This document shows, in pieces, positions 28,567 to 37,725 of a DNA stretch of 53,694 nucleotides. The notes under the pieces are model-generated. The model made no database searches and was not told the DNA's origin. It saw only the letters and a program-made list of their open reading frames with translations. This stretch comes from Methanosarcina sp. 2.H.T.1A.6. Its GTDB lineage: Archaea; Halobacteriota; Methanosarcinia; Methanosarcinales; Methanosarcinaceae. A program made the translations under genes and the position numbers. The stretch lies in the NCBI RefSeq assembly GCF_000979455.1, contig NZ_JJOY01000013.1:1-53694 (forward strand), read 5' to 3'. Within the stretch, counting starts at the first letter, position 1, and every line of letters begins with the position of its first letter.

Positions 28567-29316
28567 ATGGATGCCACTGAAAAAAAAGAAGTTATCAAAA
28601 AGAAGTATCAGGAAATTGTAACTTTAGGGGGCTCTTGCTGTTCTGGCGGTGGGTGCTGCGGTGATTCGAGCTCAGCAGACCTTTCTAAATCTTTTGGCTA
28701 TTCGGAAGCTGATGTTCAGGCTGTTCCGGATGCAAACCTGGGTCTTGGCTGTGGCAACCCTACAGCTTTTGCGGAACTGAAACCCGGCGATATTGTCCTT
28801 GATCTGGGTTCAGGTGCGGGATTTGATTGTTTCCTTGCTGCACAGAGAGTCGGAAGCTCAGGAAAGGTTATTGGAGTCGATATGACTCCTGAAATGGTTG
28901 AAAAAGCACAGGCTAATGCCCAAAAATATGGATATTTAAATGTTGAGTTCCGCCATGGGGATATTGAAGCTCTTCCGGTTGATGATAGTTCGGTGGATGT
29001 TATTATCAGCAATTGCGTGATTAACCTGGCACCGGATAAAGAAAAGGTTTTCAGGGAGGCCTTCCGGGTGCTGAAGCCAGAAGGCAGGATGTATGTTTCG
29101 GATATGGTCCTCCTGGCTGAGCTTCCCGAAGATCTTCAAAATGACAAAGAACTGCTTGCAGGCTGTGTCGCTGGCGCTGTATTAAAAGAGGAGTATCTGA
29201 ATCTTTTAATAAAGGCAGGGTTTTCGGTTAAAATCCTGGCTGAAGATTCGGATATAAGTAAAAGGCAGTACGGAGGTCTGCCAGTTGAAAGCCTGAAATT
29301 AAAAGCCTGGGTATGA
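28567..29316 (+). CDS. arsM: Arsenite S-adenosylmethionine methyltransferase
   Basis: 249 aa. SAM-binding motif [17 protein letters not shown] and the following [12 protein letters not shown] are typical of ArsM. Cysteines for As(III) include the CCSGGGCCG cluster at residues 24-32, Cys in LGCGNP and the central SNCVINL. It methylates arsenite, possibly using glutathione-like or coenzyme thiols. It directly follows the ArsR-like gene, which supports the role. Start ATG 28567 follows GGGGT. Confidence 0.93.
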   Translation: MDATEKKEVIKKKYQEIVTLGGSCCSGGGCCGDSSSADLSKSFGYSEADVQAVPDANLGLGCGNPTAFAELKPGDIVLDLGSGAGFDCFLAAQRVGSSGKVIGVDMTPEMVEKAQANAQKYGYLNVEFRHGDIEALPVDDSSVDVIISNCVINLAPDKEKVFREAFRVLKPEGRMYVSDMVLLAELPEDLQNDKELLAGCVAGAVLKEEYLNLLIKAGFSVKILAEDSDISKRQYGGLPVESLKLKAWV

Positions 29317-29439
29317 GAAGAATTTATATAACGAAGCGTAAAACCTCCATGTCTTAGCATAGGGTATATCAGCGTCAACTCCCTTCGTTTTCGTTATCTG
29401 CAACCATTAATATCTTCTCCGACCAATTATATATTAATT

Positions 29440-29553
29440 TCTTACTGCGAGAACAAGGTTAAAGGAATTACACCAGTTAATACTGCATTTAGAGGGTCTG
29501 AGGTAGTGCCTGAGAAATCGGAAAACCGAAAAGTAGCTCAAGCAAAACGCTGA
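29440..29553 (+). pseudogene. C-terminal remnant of an IS200/IS605-type tnpB
   Basis: In the frame ending at TGA 29551 the sequence reads ENKVKGITPVNTAFRGSEVV and then PEKSENRKVAQAKR, which looks like the C-terminal tail of TnpB proteins of the IS1341 type. Nothing of the nuclease domain remains. The following 110 nt to the hairpin at 29621-29658 would be the element's right end. Recognition is by resemblance only. Confidence 0.5.
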
Positions 29554-29609
29554 CACCCACGGAACATGGGAATGAGCCTGTATGACTTCTGGCAATTATC
29601 CGGAAGAAT

Positions 29610-29660
29610 GACTCAGAAAGCCCGTTAAATCTTTCGTTAAATCTTTAGATTTAACGGGTA
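29610..29660 (+). repeat. Dispersed hairpin element, copy 2 (with partial duplication)
   Basis: CCCGTTAAATC (29621-29631) and a second CGTTAAATC (29635-29643) can each pair with GATTTAACGGG (29648-29658). It follows the tnpB remnant, which ties the hairpin family to that element class. Confidence 0.65.
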
Positions 29661-29776
29661 TTTCACATTACTATTCAATTATTATTTTTTATGATCTGCA
29701 TACTCCAGGCTTGATTTTCTGAAGGCAGCTCCCTTCTGAATACGGGGAACAGGGTGATAGGGGCGGTCTCTTTGAG

Positions 29777-30844
29777 GTGATATTACTGAAAACCATAAGA
29801 TCCGTAAAAATCTGTTTTGCAATAGGTTTTGCACTTTTGTTGCTCAGCTCAGGCTCTGTGGCTGCCAGAAGGATCACTGTGGGAAGTGATGACAATAAGG
29901 ACTTTGCTTCAATTCAGGAGGCTGTGAATGCAGCAGAGGCTGGTGATACGGTTTATGTGTATAATGGGCTTTACATGGAGAACATATATCTTGACAAAGA
30001 AATTTCCGTTCGTTCAATCTCCGGAAGGCCTGAAACAAACATTGTAACGGCAAAAAACCCTGATGATCATGTATTTCATGTAATTGCAAATAATGTAACT
30101 ATAAGTGGTTTTTCCATAAATGGCGCTAATGATACTCAAAAAGCTGGCATTTATCTGGAGAATACGCAGGGAATTCTGATAAGCAACAATAATCTTTCCA
30201 GTAATCGCCTGGGAATCTATCTCGAATCTTCTACTACTAATATGTTGAATTTAAATGATGTTTCTGAGAATGAGGTGGGCATTTTTCTCAATGCTTCACA
30301 GGACAACTGGATTATCAATAACAAGGTAAAAATGAACAGTCTGGAAGGAATTTTTCTTGAAGCTTCTGATGAAAACCGCTTAAAGGGAAATCTTTTGCAT
30401 TTTAACACAGAGTACGGTCTTATGCTCTCAAACAGCAGTAAAAACCTCATTTACGATAACTATTTTCAGAACTCCGAAAATGTTGGCTATAAAGGGGTCA
30501 ACTTAGAAAATGCCTGGAATATGACTCTTAAGAGGGAGATTAATATTGTAGGGGGTTCATATCTCGGCGGAAATTACTGGACTGGCCCTGAAAGTACGGC
30601 CCTGTGCGTTATTGAAGATATGGATGACAATGGCTTCTGCGATGCTTCCTATGATCTGGGGGAAGGAAATGTCGATTATATGCCTCTTATCCGGCACCCT
30701 CAGGCCTTTCAAAGCAGTGGTCGTTCCCTTACGTTTTCTCTTTTGGGATTTGCTTTATTTGTATTCTCTCTCGGAATATTTATCATAAAAAGGGTCATGG
30801 GTTGGGGCAAGGAAGAGCTTACAAGAGATGATGACGTAAAATGA
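29777..30844 (+). CDS. Secreted right-handed beta-helix (NosD-like) surface protein
   Basis: About 355 aa. A signal peptide (to about residue 30, LLLLSSGSVAA) leads into PbH1-type repeats, residues 45-270, rich in motifs such as NNNLSSNRLGIYLESS and SENEVGIFLNASQDN, that form a parallel beta helix. Near the C-terminus is a hydrophobic helix (LLGFALFVFSLGIFII) followed by basic and acidic residues, so it is probably membrane-anchored and displayed outside, where it may bind carbohydrate. The start is uncertain: GTG 29777 lies within a perfect GAGGTGAT ribosome-binding sequence, so translation may begin slightly downstream at a CTG (29786). Confidence 0.85.
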   Translation: MILLKTIRSVKICFAIGFALLLLSSGSVAARRITVGSDDNKDFASIQEAVNAAEAGDTVYVYNGLYMENIYLDKEISVRSISGRPETNIVTAKNPDDHVFHVIANNVTISGFSINGANDTQKAGIYLENTQGILISNNNLSSNRLGIYLESSTTNMLNLNDVSENEVGIFLNASQDNWIINNKVKMNSLEGIFLEASDENRLKGNLLHFNTEYGLMLSNSSKNLIYDNYFQNSENVGYKGVNLENAWNMTLKREINIVGGSYLGGNYWTGPESTALCVIEDMDDNGFCDASYDLGEGNVDYMPLIRHPQAFQSSGRSLTFSLLGFALFVFSLGIFIIKRVMGWGKEELTRDDDVK

Positions 30845-31324
30845 GTTCGAGGAAGCCCATCATTTGACTTTTCATCAATTGATTTGAGTTTTATCATATC
30901 TATATTTTTTATTATTAATGGGCGATTTGTTCACCTTTTTCCGGTTTGATAGTCTGATGTACTTATTTTGTTTCAGTGATCTCAAAGCCAAAGGTTATAT
31001 ATTGACTTCTTATCATATACTGCTAAAAAATAATCTAACTTCAAAAATAATCCTATTCTAAAAATCCTATTCTAAAAATCCGATTTCAAAAGTAATTTAT
31101 TCCAAAAGTAATTTATTCTAAAAGTAATTTATTCCAAAAGTAATCTATTCCAAAAGTAATTTATTCTAAAAGTAATCTATTCTATAAAAAATTATATTCA
31201 GAAAATAATTATGTCCTAAAAATAACCTTATTCCACAGTATATCTATAATTCCTTTCTGTCAAGATAGTGTTGACAGTTTTTTATACTCTAATTGAGTAT
31301 TTTTCAAATCAATTCCCCAGGGAG
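30845..31324. other. AT-rich spacer with a tandem repeat
   Basis: The 31088-31183 repeat is its main feature. It should carry the manC promoter. No gene supported. Confidence 0.5.
31088..31183. repeat. 16-bp tandem repeat, six copies
   Basis: Unit AAAAGTAATTTATTC(C/T); more decayed copies extend left to about 31040. Confidence 0.9.
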
Positions 31325-32701
31325 ATGACAGGCATAAAGTCAATAATTCTTGCAGGCGGTTCAGGGACCCGGCTCTGGCCTCTCAGCCGGGAAATGTATC
31401 CCAAACAATTTTTAAAATTTGGTGACACCTCACTTTTTCAGGAGACAGTTCTTCGATGTCTTGAGGTTTCGGATATTTCTGAGATTTTTGTTGTAACGAA
31501 CGAAGCCCAGAAATTTTTCGTGATTGGACAGATGAAAGAAATAGGATACTCAATTCCTCCCGAGAATGTCCTTATCGAGCCTGAGGGCAGGAATACCCTT
31601 CCAGCAATCTTCTTTGGAATGAAGGAGATTGAATTAAAATTCGGGAATTCAATCGTAGGGGTATTTTCCTCCGACCATGTGCTTGACAGAGCTGCAATGG
31701 CAACGATTTCTTCAGCTGAAAAGCTGGCTTCGGATTATCTGGTCACTTTCGGGGTTATTCCTACATTCCCTCATACGGGATACGGCTACATTAAAGCCTC
31801 AGAGTCCTGTGGGCCCGGTTACAGGGTTTCGGAATTCAGAGAAAAGCCTGATTTAGAAACCGCACAAAAATACATTGATGAAGGCTGCCTCTGGAATAGC
31901 GGGATGTTCCTCTTTGAGACGCGGCTCTTCTTTGAAGAAGTAAAAAAGCACTCGCCTTCGGTTTTTGCCTGCTTTGAGAAAGGGGGCAATATTAATGATA
32001 TTTATGCGGGTGTGGATAAGGTTTCCATTGATTATGGCATAATGGAAAAGTCAGATAGAGTCGCTGTTGTAAAGCTGGGCCAGAAATGGAGCGACCTTGG
32101 GAACTTTGAGGCAATTTATGATGAACTGGAAAAGGATTCAGTAGGAAACGTGATCCATGAATGCGATCCCATGCTTCTTAACTCCGATGGGAATCTGGTT
32201 TATTCGAAATGCGGTAAAATCGTTTCCCTGATCGATATTAAAGACATGGTTATTGTTGACACGAGCGATGCCCTGTTAATATGTCCCAAATCCAGCAGTC
32301 AGAAAGTAAAGGAAATAGTCTCCGACCTCAAGGTCAGGAAAGATGAAAGAGCATTTGTCGGGCAAACAGTCTACCGGCCCTGGGGTTCATACACACTGCT
32401 CGACGCCTCCCCCGGTCATAAGATCAAGAATATTACTGTGCTCTCTGACCATAAGTTAAGCCTGCAACTGCACTACCACAGGAGTGAACACTGGGTGGTT
32501 GTAAAAGGCATGGCCTGCGTGGAAGTGGACGGAAAGCAGTTTTTCCTTAGACCCGGGGAAAGCACATTCATCAGAGCAGGACAAAAGCACAGGCTGTCGA
32601 ATCCCGGAAAAATCCCTCTTGAGATTATCGAGGTACAGTTAGGAGAGCTTGTGAACGAAGGGGACATTGTCAGGTTTGATGATGTTTATGGGAGGAAGTG
32701 A
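31325..32701 (+). CDS. manC: Mannose-1-phosphate guanylyltransferase / mannose-6-phosphate isomerase
   Basis: 458 aa from ATG 31325; a GGGAG binding site abuts it, and the decayed copy at 43004 begins similarity at the same ATG. The N-terminal nucleotidyltransferase domain has ILAGGSGTRLWPLSR and YPKQF, later EKPD and the C-terminal cupin isomerase domain has LHYHRSEHWVVVKG. It makes GDP-mannose, the precursor for mannosylation and for GDP-fucose by gmd and fcl about 12 kb away. It opens the glycan island. Confidence 0.93.
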   Translation: MTGIKSIILAGGSGTRLWPLSREMYPKQFLKFGDTSLFQETVLRCLEVSDISEIFVVTNEAQKFFVIGQMKEIGYSIPPENVLIEPEGRNTLPAIFFGMKEIELKFGNSIVGVFSSDHVLDRAAMATISSAEKLASDYLVTFGVIPTFPHTGYGYIKASESCGPGYRVSEFREKPDLETAQKYIDEGCLWNSGMFLFETRLFFEEVKKHSPSVFACFEKGGNINDIYAGVDKVSIDYGIMEKSDRVAVVKLGQKWSDLGNFEAIYDELEKDSVGNVIHECDPMLLNSDGNLVYSKCGKIVSLIDIKDMVIVDTSDALLICPKSSSQKVKEIVSDLKVRKDERAFVGQTVYRPWGSYTLLDASPGHKIKNITVLSDHKLSLQLHYHRSEHWVVVKGMACVEVDGKQFFLRPGESTFIRAGQKHRLSNPGKIPLEIIEVQLGELVNEGDIVRFDDVYGRK

Positions 32702-32909
32702 GGGAAAGGCTATTGGTTCAACGTTTAAGATGTCAGGGTCGGGGAGACGGCCCCTCAAAGGTGAAGGCATCACAAGATCCGGGAATCATGTGATTCGTCC
32801 TTCCAATAAACTTTTATCAAGGATATAAGTTTTTGAGATATTTTTGTTCTTTTTGGAAGGTTTACTCCGAGGATGGCGGATGTGTTCAGGATTTTTTCTT
32901 TTTTCGGGG

Positions 32910-33055
32910 TTACTGTAATTCCATCTGCTTTCCTATCTTTATTACTTCACTGTGGATATTGGGGTCAAGTTTTAAGAGCAGGAGAACGTACAAAATAGCA
33001 CCCATTATTATTGGGATTAGTTGTGAGCCATAAGCTTGATATGGGTACTAAAATG
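32910..33055 (-). pseudogene. C-terminal fragment of a Wzx-like flippase
   Basis: On the minus strand a frame ending at TAA 32910 reads LIPIIMGAILYVLLLLKLDP and NIHSEVIKIGKQMELQ, closely resembling the end of the intact flippase at 48651 (LLPIIFGALLYMYLILKLDS). A TAG and a TGA interrupt the frame upstream, near 33048 and 33078, and nothing of the rest is present. Confidence 0.6.
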
Positions 33056-33207
33056 CGGTAACCCCCCATCCTCAGTCCTGTTATCAGAGTGGATCACAGG
33101 AAAAGGGTAATAGTGATAGAGCTTTAATCAAAAAAAGATGAATGTGTATAGACTATTTTCAAGAAATCAGACACACTGCTAGCAGATCTTTTAATGGTGG
33201 CTAAACT

Positions 33208-34500
33208 GTGAATCAAAAAGAGAAGAATCAAAAAGAGAATAATCTTTTGTTATTATTTACTTCCTCCTATCCATATGGAGATGTGGCGGAATCTTTTTTA
33301 GATTCTGAAATCCCCTTTCTGAGTAAATCATTCGATAAAGTCATATTGATTCCACAGTTCCTTCCAACTTTACTTGAAAGAGTAAATAGGGAGCTTCCAG
33401 AGAACATTGAAATTGAAGATTCATTATTAAATGAACAATTGCCTCTGAAGGGCGTGCGAAATAAAATTTCACTGGCATTAAATGCTTTTATCTCAACCGA
33501 CTTTTACAGAGAAATTCTTAGCAAGCCAGAAATTCTTTTCCGGATCTCTTTGTTTAAAAGTTCTGTTATTTTTTTCGGCAACGCTGTAATTATAAAAAGG
33601 TGGCTTCAAAAGTACATTGAAACCCATAACTTCGACTTTTCAACTACAGTCTTTTATACTTATTGGCTGTCTCTGCCAACTTCCGGAGTTTCGATGGTAA
33701 AAAAGAAGATTCCATCTATCAAAATCGTCTCAAGAGCTCATGGTCTTGATCTTTATAGTGAAAGACACGTTCCACCTTACATTCCTCATCGCCCAGAGGT
33801 ATTTCAGTATTTGAACAGGCTTTATTTAATCTCGGACCACGGGAGAAAATATGTTTTAGATAAATATCCAATGTTTGAAGATATCTGTAAAGTCTACAGG
33901 TTAGGGGTGAATGACCTGGGTTTCCTAACAGAGGCATCCTCTGATGGCATTTTTAGAATTGTATCTTGTTCCTACCTTGTTCCTGTAAAGAGGATAGACT
34001 TGTTGATTCAGGCTCTTGCAGAGCTTGGTAAAATCAAAAGTTCCCGAACATTTGAATGGACACATATAGGATATGGAATTCTTCAAAAGGATTTACAAAA
34101 TCTTGCAGATTCTCTTTTGCCCAAAAATGTAATTCCTAAATTTATAGGCCACTTGCCTAATAAAGAAGTAATCGCATATTATCAAAATAATTGTGTGGAT
34201 GTTTTTGTCAATGTAAGTGCTTCCGAAGGGATTCCCGTTTCAATAATGGAAGCTCAGAGTTGTGGGATTCCAGTTATTGCTACGGCAGTTGGAGGTACAC
34301 CTGAAATAGTATCCAATGAGGTTGGGGTGTTGTTAAGTGAAAACCCGTCCCCGAGAGAGGTTGCTGAAGCGATATGCAGCATGATGGAAAATGAAGCTGA
34401 AGTCATGGTTAAAAGGATAAATAGTAGGGATAACTGGGAAAATAACTACAATTCCAATAAAAATTTTGAAATTTTTGTCCAGGATTTAAAAAAGCTATGA
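33208..34500 (+). CDS. Glycosyltransferase, GT4-like
   Basis: 430 aa. GT-B fold; the donor-site signature is SEGIPVSIMEAQSCGIPVIA, with TAVGGTPEIV after it, near residues 335-365. An N-terminal charged stretch (NQKEKNQKENN) is unusual. It should transfer a nucleotide sugar to a lipid-linked or protein-linked glycan at the cytoplasmic face. Starts at GTG 33208 after a GGTGG. Convergent with the flippase at 34772. Confidence 0.88.
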   Translation: MNQKEKNQKENNLLLLFTSSYPYGDVAESFLDSEIPFLSKSFDKVILIPQFLPTLLERVNRELPENIEIEDSLLNEQLPLKGVRNKISLALNAFISTDFYREILSKPEILFRISLFKSSVIFFGNAVIIKRWLQKYIETHNFDFSTTVFYTYWLSLPTSGVSMVKKKIPSIKIVSRAHGLDLYSERHVPPYIPHRPEVFQYLNRLYLISDHGRKYVLDKYPMFEDICKVYRLGVNDLGFLTEASSDGIFRIVSCSYLVPVKRIDLLIQALAELGKIKSSRTFEWTHIGYGILQKDLQNLADSLLPKNVIPKFIGHLPNKEVIAYYQNNCVDVFVNVSASEGIPVSIMEAQSCGIPVIATAVGGTPEIVSNEVGVLLSENPSPREVAEAICSMMENEAEVMVKRINSRDNWENNYNSNKNFEIFVQDLKKL

Positions 34501-34771
34501 TCTAAGTTTCAAAATTCTAAACGTATACAGATCGTGTCTCATGCTTTAAAAATAAGTGACAATTCGGTCAGGATAAAACCGCATCAATAACCTTCTTTTT
34601 AAAATTCCGTGAAAATATTTATGTGAACTAATTTTCTGGTCGGCCCCTGCTACATGGTTGATATTTCGGAATTAGAGCTCCCCGCACGGTTGTTGAGTTA
34701 GTTTTTATCTACTGTACGCCGGTGGGCTCAAGCCTTGTGCGGCGCGTGGAAAGAAATAATGTGAGATTTTT
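34501..34771. other. Convergent spacer with a locally GC-rich patch
   Basis: 34640-34745 is richer in G and C than its surroundings and holds CCGCAC and GTGCGG about 50 nt apart. No gene, tRNA or element could be assigned. Confidence 0.4.
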
Positions 34772-36205
34772 TTATAATGTTTGCTTGCAAAATAAAACTA
34801 TTTTTTGTTTGTCTTCCGAATGGATATAATATTTGAAAAATATTACTGCTTGCAGTATCATCGAAATAAGCCCCAAAAGAAGATTAGAGGAACTCATCAG
34901 ATATATTATACTCAATAAGCTTGAGATTCCAAAGATTCCTAAGTACCATTGGGTATCAAAGCTTATTCCCAGTAGCATTTTCATATAATGGATCATCAGT
35001 CCCATGCTAATGATCAGAGAAAAACTTGTGGCAAAAGCAGCGCCTGCAATGCCATAAACTGGAATTAAGAGAGCGTTTAAGATAATATTTATGATTGCTG
35101 AGACAAGAGGGATTCTGTACACTAACTGAACCTTTCCGATACCTGCAAAAATGGAGCCTATGGATTTTGTCGTCCCGTAAAATAAGATTCCAATCAGTAA
35201 TATAATCAGGGGGAAATACGCTTTTCCAAATTCGTTTCCATAGATTAAGGTCAAAATTTCCTTCCCAAAAAAGACAAGGAATGTACTGGAGAATATCAAA
35301 AAAAGATAGCTGTATTTCATGCACTTGTCTACAAGCATTTCAATTTCTTTCTTTTTTTCTTTTGCGTAGTATTCCGAAATCATCGGATAGGTAATTTTCT
35401 GGATAGTATCGGGAAGCATCCAGAGGATCTTTCCCAGGATTACAGCCACGCTATAAACCCCAACATCTGTTGCTGATAGGAAATAACCTATCATGAGCAC
35501 GTCAGCCTGATAATTTACAATGTTGATCGCATTTGAAATAAATGTTTTGGACCCAAATGAAAACAGCTCTCGGCTTGTAGTTATATAGTTAGCTGGACTA
35601 AGTTTACCCCATTTATGTACATAAAACAGTGTTATTGTTGTAATGAAGGACGAAATTACTATGGCAGCAACTGTGCCTTTCACTTCATATCTAAAAAAGA
35701 GCAGGAATGTGCCAAGTAGCAGAAAAATCCCGTTTGCAATAGTTACCGCAGCTTGCTTTTTCATCTCCCTAAAGCCTGTGAGGAGTCCGAACATTACACT
35801 GTTCAGGATCGCAAAAGGTAACGAAAAGGCCAGGATTTTTAGTAAATCATCCAATCCTGGCATATCGAAAAAGTCTGCTAAAAAGCCAGCACTCAAATAC
35901 ATTAAGCTAAGAGCCAGAATACCTAGAACCAAACTATTTATAATACTCGAAGAGATGAATTCCTCTTGTTTTCGGCGGTTTCCTGAAAATTCAGCTACGT
36001 ATTTGATTGCAGCTGCAGGCAGTCCAACCGTACCAAATAAGATTAATATCCCGAAAATGGTGTTTACCATTCTATAAAGTCCAAGATCTCCAGCCCCCAG
36101 ATACCTGCCAATAAGGATTGATAGTGGAAATCCTAAAAGCATAGATACGGCAGAAGCAAAAAATGTCACTCCTATATCAGAGATGAATTTTTTAAGTTCG
36201 GACAC
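34772..36205 (-). CDS. Polysaccharide flippase, Wzx/MATE-like
   Basis: 477 aa with about 12-14 hydrophobic segments. The N-terminal VSMLLGFPLSILIGRYLGAGDLGLYRMV region is the polysaccharide-biosynthesis transporter signature, and YQADVLMIGYFLSATDVGVYSV is the matching second half. It would flip lipid-linked oligosaccharide across the membrane. A second, different flippase lies at 48651. Confidence 0.9.
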   Translation of the reverse strand: MSELKKFISDIGVTFFASAVSMLLGFPLSILIGRYLGAGDLGLYRMVNTIFGILILFGTVGLPAAAIKYVAEFSGNRRKQEEFISSSIINSLVLGILALSLMYLSAGFLADFFDMPGLDDLLKILAFSLPFAILNSVMFGLLTGFREMKKQAAVTIANGIFLLLGTFLLFFRYEVKGTVAAIVISSFITTITLFYVHKWGKLSPANYITTSRELFSFGSKTFISNAINIVNYQADVLMIGYFLSATDVGVYSVAVILGKILWMLPDTIQKITYPMISEYYAKEKKKEIEMLVDKCMKYSYLFLIFSSTFLVFFGKEILTLIYGNEFGKAYFPLIILLIGILFYGTTKSIGSIFAGIGKVQLVYRIPLVSAIINIILNALLIPVYGIAGAAFATSFSLIISMGLMIHYMKMLLGISFDTQWYLGIFGISSLLSIIYLMSSSNLLLGLISMILQAVIFFKYYIHSEDKQKIVLFCKQTL

Positions 36206-36314
36206 TTAACCACACCATTCTTTTTAATAGTCGAAGGATTTCTGTTTACTTGCAGGTTCAATATATATAACTGATTTGGAGCGTTGAAGGTTGATCCCCT
36301 TTATATCAATGGCG

Positions 36315-36337
36315 GGATACAGCCGCCGACTGTATCC
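36315..36337. promoter_or_regulatory. Hairpin between divergent flippase and glycosyltransferase genes
   Basis: GGATACAG and CTGTATCC around CCGCCGA. Its place between divergent genes suggests an operator or leader structure and not a terminator. Confidence 0.4.
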
Positions 36338-36443
36338 ATTTTTGTAATTCTTATATACCACAACTTTTTTGATATATGTGTATTATTGTTTTAAGCTAGA
36401 ACCTTATTGTTTTAAGCTAGGACCTGAATTATTAAGGAATCAT

Positions 36444-37598
36444 ATGGATAATAAAGGCGATATAAATCTCAAAAATTTAAATGTTATTTTCCATATCCCC
36501 TGGAAATTAATTACTTCAGCCCCTTCTGGAAGTCAAATTCGTCCCTTGAGGATGTTGGAAGCATTTAAGTCGTTAGGTTGTAAAGTTGACGTGATTATGG
36601 GGTCCGGAGCTGAGCGACTCAGACAGATAAATCTGATTAAACAAAATGTTAAAAAAGGTAAAAAATATGATTTTGTTTATTCGGAAAGTTCCAGCTATCC
36701 CACATCGCTAGCTTATGGTGTAAAAGACGCTGTGAAATATCCATTTCTGGATTTCAGATTTTTTGTTTTTTGTAAAAAGAACAATATCCCAATAGGTCTG
36801 TTTTACAGGGATATCTATTGGAGATTTCCAGAACTTTTAGATAGACCCTTTGCAAAAAAATTGGTTCTTAATATAATGTATCGATTCGATTTAGTTGTTT
36901 ATCAAAAATACCTTGATGTATTGTATTTACCTTCTGAAAAAATGGCTAAATACCTGGCTTTTCACTTTCCTGTAATTAAGCCTCTTCCGCCGGGTGCCTT
37001 TATGTATCCTTCGAGCAGACATGATACTACTACTAATAATACTAATAATAATAATAATAATAAACACAATTTTATTTTTAATGTTCTGTACGTTGGGGGG
37101 ATAGGCAACCTTTACGATCTTCGTAAGTTAGTAAAGGTTATTGGAGAAATTCCCATAATATCTTTAACTATTTGTTGCAGGGAAAATGAATGGCAGAATA
37201 GTCTTAACGATTATGAAAATCTATTAAAACCCAACATTAACATCGTACATCTAAGTGGGGATGATTTGTTTTCCCTCTACGAAAAGGCTGATGTAGCAAG
37301 CATGTTTTTTGAAAATGTGGAGTATCGGGATTTTGCAATGCCAATAAAACTTTTTGAATATATTTCTCATTGTAAACCTCTAATTGTAACAAAGGGAACT
37401 GCAGCAGGAGATTTTGTAGAAAAAAATGGAATTGGATGGGCAATTCCCTATGACGAAAAAAGTCTTCTCATATTGCTGAACAAACTTCTAAATGATCGCA
37501 ATGAGTTAGAAGAAAAAAGGAACAAAATCATTGAAATCTTGCCTTTACATACCTGGGAATCAAGAGCTTTGCAGGTTTGTCAAGATTTAACCTATTAA
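36444..37598 (+). CDS. Glycosyltransferase, GT-B fold
   Basis: 384 aa from ATG 36444, chosen for AAGGA 6 nt upstream. The N-terminal acceptor half has IPWKLITSAPSGSQIRPLRM; the donor half has VLYVGGIGNLYDLRKLV and MPIKLFEYISHCKPLIV. Between them is an unusual Thr/Asn run (residues about 193-207) coded by a (ACT)n(AAT)n trinucleotide repeat at 37026-37062. The gene is AT-rich compared with the core genes, consistent with transfer of the island. Confidence 0.85.
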   Translation: MDNKGDINLKNLNVIFHIPWKLITSAPSGSQIRPLRMLEAFKSLGCKVDVIMGSGAERLRQINLIKQNVKKGKKYDFVYSESSSYPTSLAYGVKDAVKYPFLDFRFFVFCKKNNIPIGLFYRDIYWRFPELLDRPFAKKLVLNIMYRFDLVVYQKYLDVLYLPSEKMAKYLAFHFPVIKPLPPGAFMYPSSRHDTTTNNTNNNNNNKHNFIFNVLYVGGIGNLYDLRKLVKVIGEIPIISLTICCRENEWQNSLNDYENLLKPNINIVHLSGDDLFSLYEKADVASMFFENVEYRDFAMPIKLFEYISHCKPLIVTKGTAAGDFVEKNGIGWAIPYDEKSLLILLNKLLNDRNELEEKRNKIIEILPLHTWESRALQVCQDLTY

Positions 37599-37608
37599 CT
37601 GTTATCAT

Positions 37609-37690
37609 CAAATTCTCTTCAAATTCTCTTCAAATTCTCTTTAAATTCTCTTTAAATTCTCTTTAAATTCTCTTTAAATTCTCTTTAATA
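37609..37690. repeat. 11-bp tandem repeat, about seven copies
   Basis: AAATTCTCTT(C/T) units between two convergent glycosyltransferase genes. Confidence 0.9.
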
Positions 37691-37725
37691 TGTCCTGCAT
37701 TCAGCAGAGGGCACAAAAGAGCCAT

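Noticed and set aside
28341-28598. 85-codon minus-strand repeat protein
   Set aside because: It is the complement of the ArsR tail repeat and the start of arsM; its regularity comes from the DNA repeat.
34640-34745. GC-rich patch as a tRNA or small RNA gene
   Set aside because: No cloverleaf or convincing stem could be drawn; only a weak 6-bp inverted repeat.
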